Of a stretch of 64,000 nt of DNA, positions 43,329-52,473 are shown piece by piece (position 1 is the first letter of the stretch; each line of letters opens with the position of its first letter). Both the position numbers and the translations under genes were made by a program. The notes under the pieces were generated by a model. It made no database searches, was not told the DNA's origin, and was given only the letters and a program-made list of their open reading frames with translations. The DNA is from Gracilimonas sp964505215 (GTDB lineage: Bacteria > Bacteroidota > Rhodothermia > Balneolales > Balneolaceae). The DNA is taken from assembly GCA_964505215.1 (NCBI GenBank), contig CAZDGU010000004.1, positions 1 to 64,000 on the forward strand, written 5' to 3'.

Positions 43329-44501
43329 ATGAAAATTATTGATGTTGCGGAGTTTTACACAGATCAGGGCGGTGGGGTGAAAACCTACATCAACCAAAAG
43401 CTGAAAGCCGGTGCCAAACACGGCCATGAAATTGTAATTGTGGCACCCGGTGAGGATTGGGGTGAGGAAGAGCGATTTGGCGGGCGCGTGATTTGGGTAA
43501 AAGGCCCGAGGCTGCCGGTTGACTGGCGCTATTATATTTTATGGAGAGAAAAAGCAGTTCATGAAATTTTAGATCGCGAACAGCCTGATGTGGTAGAAGG
43601 CTCTTCGCCCTGGACGGGCGGCTGGTTTGCCGGAAGATGGAAAGGCGATGCCGTTAAAACCTTTATTTTTCATCAAGATCCGGTGGCTGCTTATCCGCAC
43701 ACAATGTTGGGAAGTTCTTTAGGGTTTGATAAAGTGGACAAGCTGTTTGGCTTTTACTGGAACTACCTTAAGAGGTTGAGTTCAAACTTTGACGCAACCG
43801 TTGTAAGCGGCGAATGGCTGGCAGAGCGTATTAACAAATATGGTGTAAGAAATCCGGTACCGGTGCCCTTTGGTATAGATAAAGACTTCTTTTCGCCTAA
43901 AAGGCGTGATGAGAAACTGCGCACAAAACTGTTGGAAAAATTTGGGTTGCCCTCAACCGCTAAGCTGATGATTGCCATTAGTCGTCATCACCCCGAAAAA
44001 AGATTGGGAACCGTAATTGACGGCTTTTCTAAAGCAGCCGAAAAAGAGCCGATGGGATTACTGGTTTTTGGAGATGGTCCTCTGCGTAAATATGTAGAAC
44101 ATAAATCCAAAAATGCACCTTTTGTAGAACTGATGGGCTTTACCGAAAACCGGGATGAGTTAGCCAATATTCTGGCCTCCTGCGATTATTTTGTACACGG
44201 CTCTTCGGCTGAAACATACGGTATTGTAGTGGCCGAAGCGGTGTGCAGTGGCCTGCCGGTGGTGGTTCCTGAAAGAGGAGGAGCGGCCGACATTGCCACC
44301 CCGGAAATTGCTGCAACTTACGAGCCGGGAGACAGCAACTCTTTAACCGAGGCCATACTTGAAATCATTTCTCGGGATAGAAATGAATTGCAGGTCGCCT
44401 GTGCAAAAACAGCGACCGAACAGATAGGAACAATGGACGATCATTTTAAGCTCTTGTTTCAAGAATATGAAAAACTGATAGAGCAAAAAAAACTTAAATA
44501 A
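43329..44501 (+). CDS. GT4-family glycosyltransferase, second of pair
   Basis: The 390-residue protein has a GT-B fold: IDVAEFYTDQGGGVKTYINQ, WRYYILWREK, VPFGIDKDFFSPKR, AISRHHPEKRLGTVIDGF, LVFGDGPLRKYV and the C-terminal EX7E region VHGSSAETYGIVVAEAVCSGLP. It is clearly diverged from its neighbour, so it should use a different sugar or acceptor. It is cotranscribed with the first GT4 gene. Both probably act at the inner membrane's cytosolic face (no signal). Confidence 0.9.
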   Translation: MKIIDVAEFYTDQGGGVKTYINQKLKAGAKHGHEIVIVAPGEDWGEEERFGGRVIWVKGPRLPVDWRYYILWREKAVHEILDREQPDVVEGSSPWTGGWFAGRWKGDAVKTFIFHQDPVAAYPHTMLGSSLGFDKVDKLFGFYWNYLKRLSSNFDATVVSGEWLAERINKYGVRNPVPVPFGIDKDFFSPKRRDEKLRTKLLEKFGLPSTAKLMIAISRHHPEKRLGTVIDGFSKAAEKEPMGLLVFGDGPLRKYVEHKSKNAPFVELMGFTENRDELANILASCDYFVHGSSAETYGIVVAEAVCSGLPVVVPERGGAADIATPEIAATYEPGDSNSLTEAILEIISRDRNELQVACAKTATEQIGTMDDHFKLLFQEYEKLIEQKKLK

Positions 44502-44705
44502 GGGGCTTATTTGGCTTTTTCTATAATTTGCTGTTAATTGCACTTAGCTCGGAAGCGAACGTAATAATTTCATATCTTTGATGATGAAATAAAATCTACT
44601 CCACAGCGCTCAGATGCAATCCACTTCAGTTAGCTAAAATTTGAATGAAGCGGGATACTGGCTATATTGCGCTGCTTATTTAGAATCTTGTTAAGGAATT
44701 ACCGA

Positions 44706-45941
44706 ATGGCCGATACAAAAAACAGTGCCACAAAATCTGATATTTTTTCCAAAGCTTTTAATTTTACAAAGGCTGACGAAGTTAAGGAAATGGGGCTGTA
44801 TCCGTATTTTAAACCGTTGGAAGCAACCGATGGAACTATAGTTGAAATAGAGGGGCAGGAGGTTATTATGGCCGGCTCTAACAACTATCTCGGGCTTACC
44901 AACGACCCACGAACTATAAAAGCGGCGCAAGATGCGCTCGCTAAATATGGAACCGGATGCACCGGCTCGCGATATTTAAACGGAACGCTCGACAGTCACC
45001 TCGAATTGGAGGAAAAGTTAGCCGAATTTATGGGCAAAGAAGCCTGCGTGCTGTTCAGTACCGGCTATCAAACCAATGAGGGCTCCATCCAAACCATAGC
45101 CGACCGCAACGACATTATCTTTTCTGATAGAGATAATCACGCTTGTATTGTTATGGGAACACTGGCTTCGAATGCAAAAACCATGCGTTATCGACATAAC
45201 GACATGGAGCAGCTGCGGATGCTGCTGGAACGAGCCAATCCCGAATCCGGTAAAATTATTGTTACCGATGGAGTTTTTTCTATGTCAGGTACGCTGGCCA
45301 AAGTACCGGAACTGGTAGAGTTAGCCAAAGAATTTAACGCTCGCCTATATTTAGATGATGCCCACGCCATTGGCGTAATTGGAGATGGCGGGCGAGGTTC
45401 TGCTTCCGTGTTTGGGCTGACTGATGAAGTGGACCTGATTAGCGGAACATTTTCTAAATCATTTGCCTCTTTAGGTGGGTTTTTGGTGGGAGACCTTCCC
45501 GTGATTGAATATATCAGGCACTCGTCTCCGGCTCATATTTTCAGTGCATCTATGCCGCCGGCTAATGTGGCCACTGTGCTTAAAGCCTTAGAAATTCTCC
45601 AAGAAGAAACCTGGAGATTAGAAAGACTGAGTGAAATTGCCCAATACATGCGTACAGAATTGCGCAATCTGGGATTCAACGTTTGGACCAGCCAAACCCC
45701 TATTATTCCGGTAGTTATTGGAGATATGATGGACTGCTTTAAATTCTGGAAAGATCTTTTTGAAGAAGGCGTTTATGCCAATGCAGTTGTGCCGCCGGCG
45801 GTTCCGCAGGGTCAGTCTCTGCTGAGAACAAGCTACATGGCCAGCCACACCGACGAGCATTTAGATCGTATTCTGGAAGCATTCCGAAAGGTTGGGCTGA
45901 AGCATGGCATTATTGACCGAAATGGCCGTCCGGCAAAATAA
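44706..45941 (+). CDS. Alpha-oxoamine synthase, probable serine palmitoyltransferase
   Basis: The 411-residue PLP enzyme has AGSNNYLGL, GTGCTGSRYLNGTL, His145 in DRDNHAC (ring stacking), LDDAHAIGVIG and the Schiff-base lysine Lys251 in SGTFSKSFASLGG. Alternatives are 2-amino-3-ketobutyrate CoA ligase and BioF. The GTGCTGSRYLNG start, overall length, absence of threonine dehydrogenase or bio genes, and the glycosyltransferase and acyltransferase neighbours favour the SPT step (serine plus acyl-CoA to 3-ketosphinganine). The ATG at 44706 replaces a TTG at 44667. TATCTTTG (44573-44580) could be the -7 box. Confidence 0.82.
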   Translation: MADTKNSATKSDIFSKAFNFTKADEVKEMGLYPYFKPLEATDGTIVEIEGQEVIMAGSNNYLGLTNDPRTIKAAQDALAKYGTGCTGSRYLNGTLDSHLELEEKLAEFMGKEACVLFSTGYQTNEGSIQTIADRNDIIFSDRDNHACIVMGTLASNAKTMRYRHNDMEQLRMLLERANPESGKIIVTDGVFSMSGTLAKVPELVELAKEFNARLYLDDAHAIGVIGDGGRGSASVFGLTDEVDLISGTFSKSFASLGGFLVGDLPVIEYIRHSSPAHIFSASMPPANVATVLKALEILQEETWRLERLSEIAQYMRTELRNLGFNVWTSQTPIIPVVIGDMMDCFKFWKDLFEEGVYANAVVPPAVPQGQSLLRTSYMASHTDEHLDRILEAFRKVGLKHGIIDRNGRPAK

Positions 45942-45966
45942 CTTCCACTAAGCCAACCAGCAGCGC

Positions 45967-47097
45967 ATGAATACGAATAGTTCCGGGGTTACCTTCGTTT
46001 CAACCAAAGAAGAAAAGAAACGATTTGTAAATTTTATTTATCCTTTTTATGAAGGCGTGAATAATTGGGTGCCTCCGTTGCGAATGGATCAAGCCAAACT
46101 GGTAGATCTGAAAAAGAATCCATTTTATGAAAATGCCGAAATTGCGCTGTTTATAGCCGATAAAAATGGCAAAGAAGTTGGCCGGATTGCCGCTATTGTA
46201 GATCATCGCTTCAATAAGTTCCACGGTACAAAAACCGGGCACTTTGGCTTTTTTGAATGTATTGAAGATCAACACACGGCTAATCTTTTATTTCGTGTAG
46301 CTGAAGACTGGCTGCGCGACAAAGGCATGAATAAAGTCGTAGGTCCCGCAAGCCCCAGTATGATGGACACGATCGGCGTGTTGATTGAAGGTTTTGACAA
46401 AGATCCGTACGTAATGATGCCGTACAATTATCCATATTATGATAAGCTCATTAAAAATGCGGGTTTCCGGAAAGAAATGGACATGTACGCCTACATTGTA
46501 GATACGGAAACGGTAGCCATAGATCGAATGAACCGTGCTATGGATATTGTAAAAAGGCGGATACCTAATTTAGAAATCCGGCCGGTGAATCTTAAGAAGA
46601 TGGATTCAGAAATTAAGATTGTCAGAGAGATTTTTAATGAGGCTTGGAAGAATAACTGGGGATTTATACCGCTTTCTGAAGCAGAGTTTGAAGCTACCGG
46701 CAAAGACTTGAAAATGATAGTTGATACCAATTTTGCTCACATAGCAGAAATTGACGGCGAACCGATTGGCTTTTCTATTGGCATTCCGAATATCAACGAG
46801 ATTATAAAGGACATGAACGGGAAGCTGTTTCCGTTCGGAATTTTTAAGTTGTTGTGGAAGAAAAGGAATATTTCTACACTTAGAACAGCTCTAATGGGAG
46901 TGATACCAAAATATCAGGGAAAGGGAATTGATGCATTACTCCACCAGCGTTCCATCCAAAATGGATTGGAAACAGCCGGCAAAACCACTTCAGAGCTTAG
47001 CTGGATTTTAGAGTCTAACAAGGAAATGATTCGCGTTGCAGAACGCATTGGCGGTACTCTCGATAAATCCTATCGGATGTATTCTAAAGAACTGTAA
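45967..47097 (+). CDS. GNAT-like acyltransferase, candidate ceramide synthase
   Basis: The 376-residue protein has an N-terminal domain (FVNFIYPFYEGVNNWVPPLR, LFIADKNGKEVGRIAAIVDH) and a C-terminal GNAT-like half with the acyl-CoA loop region (MGVIPKYQGKGIDALLHQRS; Q/R-x-x-G-x-G/A-like QGKGI). It starts 25 bases after the SPT-like gene. A bacterial ceramide synthase of GNAT type encoded near SPT is known from Caulobacter, which makes N-acylation of the sphingoid base the leading guess here. Direct homology to that enzyme is not established from the sequence alone. Confidence 0.7.
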   Translation: MNTNSSGVTFVSTKEEKKRFVNFIYPFYEGVNNWVPPLRMDQAKLVDLKKNPFYENAEIALFIADKNGKEVGRIAAIVDHRFNKFHGTKTGHFGFFECIEDQHTANLLFRVAEDWLRDKGMNKVVGPASPSMMDTIGVLIEGFDKDPYVMMPYNYPYYDKLIKNAGFRKEMDMYAYIVDTETVAIDRMNRAMDIVKRRIPNLEIRPVNLKKMDSEIKIVREIFNEAWKNNWGFIPLSEAEFEATGKDLKMIVDTNFAHIAEIDGEPIGFSIGIPNINEIIKDMNGKLFPFGIFKLLWKKRNISTLRTALMGVIPKYQGKGIDALLHQRSIQNGLETAGKTTSELSWILESNKEMIRVAERIGGTLDKSYRMYSKEL

Positions 47098-47099
47098 TT

Positions 47100-48233
47100 T
47101 CAGTTTCTCACCAACTTATATTTTTTGATAACCGGCTCCGGTTCGGCTTCTGCCACATAAATATGCCCGGCATCATCCACCAAACTGATGGAGCCTATTT
47201 CGGGATTTCGTCCATCGCTTTCAAAGGAATACAGCAACGTGCCGTTTGGGTCAAAAATATCTAAAGAGTTTTGGTATTTAACCCCCGGTGCACTGCCGGT
47301 TTGAGAGCGTTTTACATAACTGTCCGGATCGCTGATGTTTGTAGGCCATTGTGCTTGTACGAGCAAATAATCATTTCCAATGGGAAATGGGGCATCCACT
47401 CCCCCAAAACCCCAAAGCGACATAGAGTTACCTGAAGAGTACGTTCCGGGACGTACAATTCGGTCAAAATCACGATGTACTTTTTGCACTAACTTTCCAA
47501 TGGGCTGATATACTTCGTAGGAATAATCGAGCAAGCTGCCGGAGTATATTTTATCACCTGCAACGGTGATGGTGGCACTGGCGGTGACTCCTTGATCTAC
47601 TTTTTTTTCTCCGGCTTGGTTTATTTTAAAATCGTGCTTGATGGTCACAGAATCATCATGAAGTTCTGCTACAAAAAGATGATGCCCCCAGCTTTCCCAA
47701 TAAGGTGTAGAAAAAACAAGTTCTCCGGATTCTAAACGCCCTGCTACATATCCAAAGCTGATTTCTTCGCTTAAATTAATGCTTTTTATGAAGCTTCCTG
47801 CAGTATCAAAGAAGTCGAGTCGCGCTCCCTGGAGGTTTCCTACATAAATAAATTCATTATCAGAAATCATTGAATAGGCACTTTCAAAATCACCGGGGCC
47901 CCGGCCTTTTTCTCCGGTCATCCATCGTAAATCTCCGGATTGATTAACAGAAATAAGCTTGTGTTGCTTTCGATCCATAAAAAAGAAATCACCGTTTGGG
48001 TGGCGTTGCAACGAGCTGATTTCTGACAAAATGAAGTCGCCCGGAAGTTCTAAATTAATTGTTTCTATCAGCTGAAAAGTGAAGGGATTATCTGCTTTTT
48101 GAAGGCTTCCGTAGGTCGGATTTTGAATGGATGAGTCGTTTTCAGAATTAGATTTGGGCTGATTGGAACAGCTCCAAAAAGAGAAAGCGATGAGTCCGCT
48201 GAAAAGGAAAGTTCGTAACAAAGACTGTGACAT
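47100..48233 (-). CDS. 6-bladed beta-propeller lipoprotein
   Basis: The 377-residue protein has a lipobox SFWSC (Cys22) and a Ser/Asn-rich linker. Repeated four-stranded blades follow (ILSEISSLQRHPNGDFFFMD, FIYVGNLQGARLDFFD, GKLVQKVHRDFDRI), ending GHIYVAEAEPEPVIKKYKLV. The GEKGRGPGDF segment is typical of the Bacteroidota 6-bladed propeller family with NHL-like repeats. It is probably periplasmic or surface bound. Its 3' end meets the acyltransferase gene with 2 bases between. No function is known. Confidence 0.8.
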   Translation of the reverse strand: MSQSLLRTFLFSGLIAFSFWSCSNQPKSNSENDSSIQNPTYGSLQKADNPFTFQLIETINLELPGDFILSEISSLQRHPNGDFFFMDRKQHKLISVNQSGDLRWMTGEKGRGPGDFESAYSMISDNEFIYVGNLQGARLDFFDTAGSFIKSINLSEEISFGYVAGRLESGELVFSTPYWESWGHHLFVAELHDDSVTIKHDFKINQAGEKKVDQGVTASATITVAGDKIYSGSLLDYSYEVYQPIGKLVQKVHRDFDRIVRPGTYSSGNSMSLWGFGGVDAPFPIGNDYLLVQAQWPTNISDPDSYVKRSQTGSAPGVKYQNSLDIFDPNGTLLYSFESDGRNPEIGSISLVDDAGHIYVAEAEPEPVIKKYKLVRN

Positions 48234-48409
48234 ATACGTGGAAAAATGAGTTAATAAAAAAACTGATTCCTGATTATACAGAAATCAAATGAAAAAAGAG
48301 ATAAAGCTATTCCATATTGAACTTTCAACGATGCTTCATTGGTTGTTTTATATTTGATGGAATTCCTTCCCAAAAATTTGAGTTTGATGGATGAATTAAA
48401 TCACGCTTT

Positions 48410-49888
48410 ATGAAAAATATCAACAGCTACAGAAAGTTCAGCAGAAACAATTACCCCGTGAATAAAGAGGGAGATTATGTGCTGTACTGGATGCAAATAA
48501 ATCGCCGCATGCACTATAATTATGCGCTGGAATATGCGGTAGCCGTAGCGAATAAACTCAACAAACCGCTGTTGATTTATGAGGGATTAGTTTCAAACTA
48601 TCCGTGGGCTTCAGATCGAATTCATACATTTATGATGCAGGGAATGAAGGAACATCTGGATTATGCCGAGGAACATAACTTCAATTATTACAGCTATGTA
48701 GAATCAAATCCGGAAGAAGGAAACGGCTTGCTTTACGCTTTAGCGGAAAATGCGTGCAGCGTTATTTCGGATGAATTTCCGGTATTTATTATCCGAACGC
48801 ACAACGATGAAGCCGAAGAAAAGCTTACGGTTCCCTTTGTAACGATTGATTCTAATGGACTCATTCCGCTTGGTATAACTGAAAAAGATCCGTATTCAGC
48901 TTATTTGTTTCGGAAAATTATGCAGCAGCATTTTGTGGAAGCATTTACGCATCCGCCCAAGAAAAATCCGCTGGATGAGTTAGAAAATCGAACCAAGATT
49001 ACGCTTAGTAAGTCATTTTTACAGAAATTTCCAGAAGGAGATAAAGCGTTAAATAATATTGCAAAAACGGTGTCTGATTTACCCATTAATCACAAAGTGG
49101 GAAACGCGGATTTGAATGGAACCCGAAAGGCCGCTTTAGGGAAATTGGGGCATTTTATAGCACATAATTTGCACCGTTACGATAAGCAGCGAAACAGCCC
49201 GGATGCTAAAGCAGCAAGTGGATTAAGTCCGTGGCTGCATTTTGGGAAAATAAGTGCGTATGAAGTGGTGAAGACGGTTCTTGAACATCAGCCAAGTGAT
49301 TGGGATTTGGATAGCATTACCCCAAATAAAGGTAAGAATTCCGGCTTTTTTAACGGCGATGCGAATATTGAAAGCTATTTAGATGAGATTATTACGTGGC
49401 GAGAAGTGGGCTTTCATTTTGCTCATCACCGGGCAGATTATGATCAATTTGAAAGCTTACCGAATTGGGCGATTAAAACCATGCGAAAGCATGAATCGGA
49501 CGTTCGGGAATGGGTGTATGAGCTGGAAGAATTTGAGTACTCAAAAACGCACGATGAGCTTTGGAATGCGGCTCAAACCGAGCTTCGGGAAACGGGAGTG
49601 ATGCAAAATTACCTGCGGATGTTGTGGGGAAAGAAAATTATTGAGTGGACGCCCGACTACCGAACCGCGCTGGATTATATGATTGAACTGAATAATAAAT
49701 ATGCGCTGGACGGGCGGGATCCCAACAGTTATTCCGGTATTTTTTGGTGCTTTGGGAGATTTGACCGAGCCTGGCAGGAGCGCCCAATTTTTGGAAAGCT
49801 TCGATATATGACGAGCGAATCAACCCGAAAAAAAGTGAAGTTAGAGCAATATTTAAACGAATTCGGAAATCAGAAAACGTTGCTTTAA
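48410..49888 (+). CDS. phr: Class II deoxyribodipyrimidine photolyase
   Basis: The 492-residue protein opens with the class II start YVLYWMQINRRMHYNYALEYAV (Rossmann antenna domain). The FAD-binding helical domain has GLSPWLHFGKIS, IITWREVGFHFAHHR and the C-terminal signature DGRDPNSYSGIFWCFGRFDRAW followed by FGKLRYMTSESTRKK. It splits cyclobutane pyrimidine dimers with blue light. It appears monocistronic. Light exposure is therefore part of the organism's habitat (inference). Confidence 0.95.
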   Translation: MKNINSYRKFSRNNYPVNKEGDYVLYWMQINRRMHYNYALEYAVAVANKLNKPLLIYEGLVSNYPWASDRIHTFMMQGMKEHLDYAEEHNFNYYSYVESNPEEGNGLLYALAENACSVISDEFPVFIIRTHNDEAEEKLTVPFVTIDSNGLIPLGITEKDPYSAYLFRKIMQQHFVEAFTHPPKKNPLDELENRTKITLSKSFLQKFPEGDKALNNIAKTVSDLPINHKVGNADLNGTRKAALGKLGHFIAHNLHRYDKQRNSPDAKAASGLSPWLHFGKISAYEVVKTVLEHQPSDWDLDSITPNKGKNSGFFNGDANIESYLDEIITWREVGFHFAHHRADYDQFESLPNWAIKTMRKHESDVREWVYELEEFEYSKTHDELWNAAQTELRETGVMQNYLRMLWGKKIIEWTPDYRTALDYMIELNNKYALDGRDPNSYSGIFWCFGRFDRAWQERPIFGKLRYMTSESTRKKVKLEQYLNEFGNQKTLL

Positions 49889-49937
49889 GGAATGAAATAT
49901 TACATTTGATGTTTTTTTTAGCCTGTTTGGGGAGAAT

Positions 49938-49970
49938 GAAAAAGCCCATAATCAACAAAGATTATGGGCT
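49938..49970 (-). terminator. Terminator of acyl-CoA dehydrogenase, possibly two-way
   Basis: AGCCCATAATC (49943-49953) pairs perfectly with GATTATGGGCT (49960-49970) around AACAAA. Read on the minus strand it is followed by TTTTTC, so it fits the dehydrogenase transcript best; on the plus strand the tail is GAATTTTAC, weaker. Confidence 0.8.
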
Positions 49971-49997
49971 GAATTTTACAGAATATGCGTGCAGAGT

Positions 49998-51170
49998 TTA
50001 CACGTAACCTTTCTTAATTTCTCGTGCAATAATGAGCCGTTGTACTTCGGAAGTTCCCTCGCCGATGGTCATAAGCTTGGAATCTCTTAAAAAACGCTCT
50101 ACGTGATACTCTTTCGTATATCCGTAACCGCCGTGAATTTGAACGGCTTCTAAGGCAGCTTTTACGGATAATTCTGAAGCAAATAACTTAGCTTTGGAAG
50201 CTTCGACGGTATATGGCTTTCCCTGATCTTTCAGCCATGCCGCACGATGAGTAAGCAGGCGGGCGGCGTCAATTTCGGTAGCCATATCTACCATTTTACC
50301 TTCCATATATTGGAAGTTTCCTATGGCCGTTCCAAACTGTTTTCTTTCCATAGAATATTTGAGTGATTCTTCCAGCGCTCCCCGGGCAATGCCCACCGAA
50401 AGAGCGGCAATTCCAACTCTGCCACCGTCCAGCACCTTCATGGTATCGATAAAACCCATGCCTTCTTCACCCAGAAGATTTCCGGCCGGTACTTCCACAT
50501 TTTCAAATACAACTTCGGTAGTATCGGAGGAGTTCATCCCTAATTTATGCATTCCGGGGCCGGGATTTACGCCTTCCCATTCGCGTTCCACAATAAATGC
50601 AGAAATGCCTTTGGTGCCTTTATCAGGGTCGGTTTTAGCAAGCACTACATAGGTGTCGCCTACTGAACCTTGGGTGATAAATATTTTGGAGCCATTTAAT
50701 ATATAAGTATCTCCTTTTTTGATGGCGGTAGATTTCATTCCCGAAGCATCACTTCCCGAGCCCGGCTCGGTTAAGCACCATGCGGCCAGTTTTTTTCCGG
50801 AAGTAAGGTCGGGCATGTACTTCATTTTTTGATCGTGGTTTCCGGCAACGGCAATATGTCCTGTTCCCAGAGAGGTGTGTGAGGCTACCGTAAGTGCCAG
50901 CGAGGCATCCCAGCGGGCAATTTCTTCCAGCGCCAGACAAAAGCTGATTACATCAAAGCCGCCACCGCCGTATTGCTCTTCATGGTAAATTCCCAACATG
51001 CCCAATTCACCTAATTGATTCACAATATCGTGGGGAAATTCTTTGCTGTTGTCGCGTTCAATAACGGAGGGTGCTACCGTGCGTTCTGCAAATTCTTTTA
51101 CGCTGTCGCGTATCATTTTTTGGTCTTCGGAATATTCGAACCCTAAGCCTTTGTTTGAGCTGCTGTTCAT
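49998..51170 (-). CDS. Acyl-CoA dehydrogenase
   Basis: The 390-residue flavoprotein has the N-terminal helical domain (SEDQKMIRDSVKEFAERTVAP), CLTEPGSGSDASGMK and KIFITQGSVGDTYVVLAKTD. The C-terminal domain has the catalytic Glu in TIGEGTSEVQRLIIAR (about Glu371). It makes the alpha-beta double bond in fatty acyl-CoA with FAD, passing electrons to ETF. Short/branched-chain specificity is suggested by the C-terminal Glu position, but the chain length cannot be read. It stands alone, without other beta-oxidation genes. Confidence 0.93.
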   Translation of the reverse strand: MNSSSNKGLGFEYSEDQKMIRDSVKEFAERTVAPSVIERDNSKEFPHDIVNQLGELGMLGIYHEEQYGGGGFDVISFCLALEEIARWDASLALTVASHTSLGTGHIAVAGNHDQKMKYMPDLTSGKKLAAWCLTEPGSGSDASGMKSTAIKKGDTYILNGSKIFITQGSVGDTYVVLAKTDPDKGTKGISAFIVEREWEGVNPGPGMHKLGMNSSDTTEVVFENVEVPAGNLLGEEGMGFIDTMKVLDGGRVGIAALSVGIARGALEESLKYSMERKQFGTAIGNFQYMEGKMVDMATEIDAARLLTHRAAWLKDQGKPYTVEASKAKLFASELSVKAALEAVQIHGGYGYTKEYHVERFLRDSKLMTIGEGTSEVQRLIIAREIKKGYV

Positions 51171-51458
51171 GATGATTATGTGTGATTGATATTATGATTA
51201 CTTAAAAAAACGCTTCCAAGTTAACGGTTTGCGGTATAAATATCGTTCTGGAATGTGTAAAATTGCGTGCCATTATATTTTAGGACTTCAATTAAAAGTT
51301 AGGAAAATATCTTGCCAAAACTGACTTTTTATACCACCTGTTTTAAAACGATGAACATTTTAAAATGAAGGATAAACTGAAAAATAGAGGTGAAATTATT
51401 TGTAGATTTCAGTGAGATAAAATTCAATAAAATCTTCAAAAACGTCATCCTTAGCACC

Positions 51459-52409
51459 ATGAAAAACTTTGCAATGACCGGCTTAGCCGGCTATATAGCA
51501 CCCCGGCATTTAAAAGCGATTAAAGATACCGGAAATCGCTTGGTAGCTGCGGTAGATCCTCACGACTCGGTAGGCATTATTGACAGCTATTTTCCACAGG
51601 CCAGTTTTTTTACGGAAGTTGAGCGGTTTGATCGTCATTTGGAGAAAATTCGCCGTGCAGATAACGGAGAAGCCATTGATTATCTGACCATCTGCTCGCC
51701 CAATCACCTGCACGATGCACACATTCGCTTGGCCATGCGCGTTGGAGCCGATGCTATTTGTGAAAAACCTTTAGTGCTGAATCCCTGGAATTTAGACGTG
51801 CTGGAAGAACTTGAGCAGGAATACGGCCAGCGCGTTTGGACGCTGCTGCAGCTGCGGGTTCATCCCTCGTTGGTTGCGCTGAAGGAGAAAATTGAAAATG
51901 AAAAATCGGAGAAGCGTCATAAAATACGCCTCACTTATATAACTTCACGCGGAACGTGGTATCATTATTCGTGGAAGGGAAATGAGTCGAAGTCCGGTGG
52001 AATTGGTACAAATATCGGCATTCACTTTTTTGATATGCTGATGTGGCTGTTTGGCAAACCTGAAAGCATGGAACTGCACGTGAGAGAACCCAACAGAATG
52101 GGTGGATTTCTGGAATTACCCGATGCTGATGTGGAATGGTATCTTTCGCTGGAGCCGGAAGACATTCCCAATAACGCCGATAAAGCCCAGCGGACCTATC
52201 GCTCAATCAGCATTGATGGGGATGAAATTGAATTCAGCGGCGGCTTTACCGATTTGCACACCAAAGTGTATGAGGAAACTTTGAAAGGAAACGGCTTTGG
52301 AATAAAAGATGCCCGTCCGTCAATAGAGCTGGTTCATCAGCTGCGTACAACTCCAATAACGGAAAAGCCACAGGGAGCGGTTCACCCCATTATTCAAGAT
52401 TTGGCATAA
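51459..52409 (+). CDS. wlbA: UDP-N-acetylglucosaminuronate 3-dehydrogenase (WlbA/WbpB-like)
   Basis: The 316-residue Gfo/Idh/MocA protein begins MKNFAMTGLAGYIAPRHLKA, nearly the Bordetella WlbA start as I recall it. It carries DSVGIIDSYFPQ, ICSPNHLH, CEKPL (Lys103) and WTLLQLRVHP, then GIHFFDMLMWLFG. WlbA/WbpB oxidises C3 of UDP-GlcNAc-uronate before amination. The next gene encodes the matching aminotransferase. ATG at 51459 is chosen over a GTG at 51390, because WlbA homologues begin here with the nucleotide-binding strand. Confidence 0.88.
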   Translation: MKNFAMTGLAGYIAPRHLKAIKDTGNRLVAAVDPHDSVGIIDSYFPQASFFTEVERFDRHLEKIRRADNGEAIDYLTICSPNHLHDAHIRLAMRVGADAICEKPLVLNPWNLDVLEELEQEYGQRVWTLLQLRVHPSLVALKEKIENEKSEKRHKIRLTYITSRGTWYHYSWKGNESKSGGIGTNIGIHFFDMLMWLFGKPESMELHVREPNRMGGFLELPDADVEWYLSLEPEDIPNNADKAQRTYRSISIDGDEIEFSGGFTDLHTKVYEETLKGNGFGIKDARPSIELVHQLRTTPITEKPQGAVHPIIQDLA

Positions 52410-52473
52410 CTCAATCAGAATTTTTTAGAGGCTTAGAAGTTCGAAAATTATTATTCAATAATGAGATATTTAC

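Noticed and set aside
44507..44580. Full -33/-7 promoter for the SPT-like gene
   Set aside because: TATCTTTG is present, but no TTG lies 19-21 bases upstream; kept only as a note in the gene entry.
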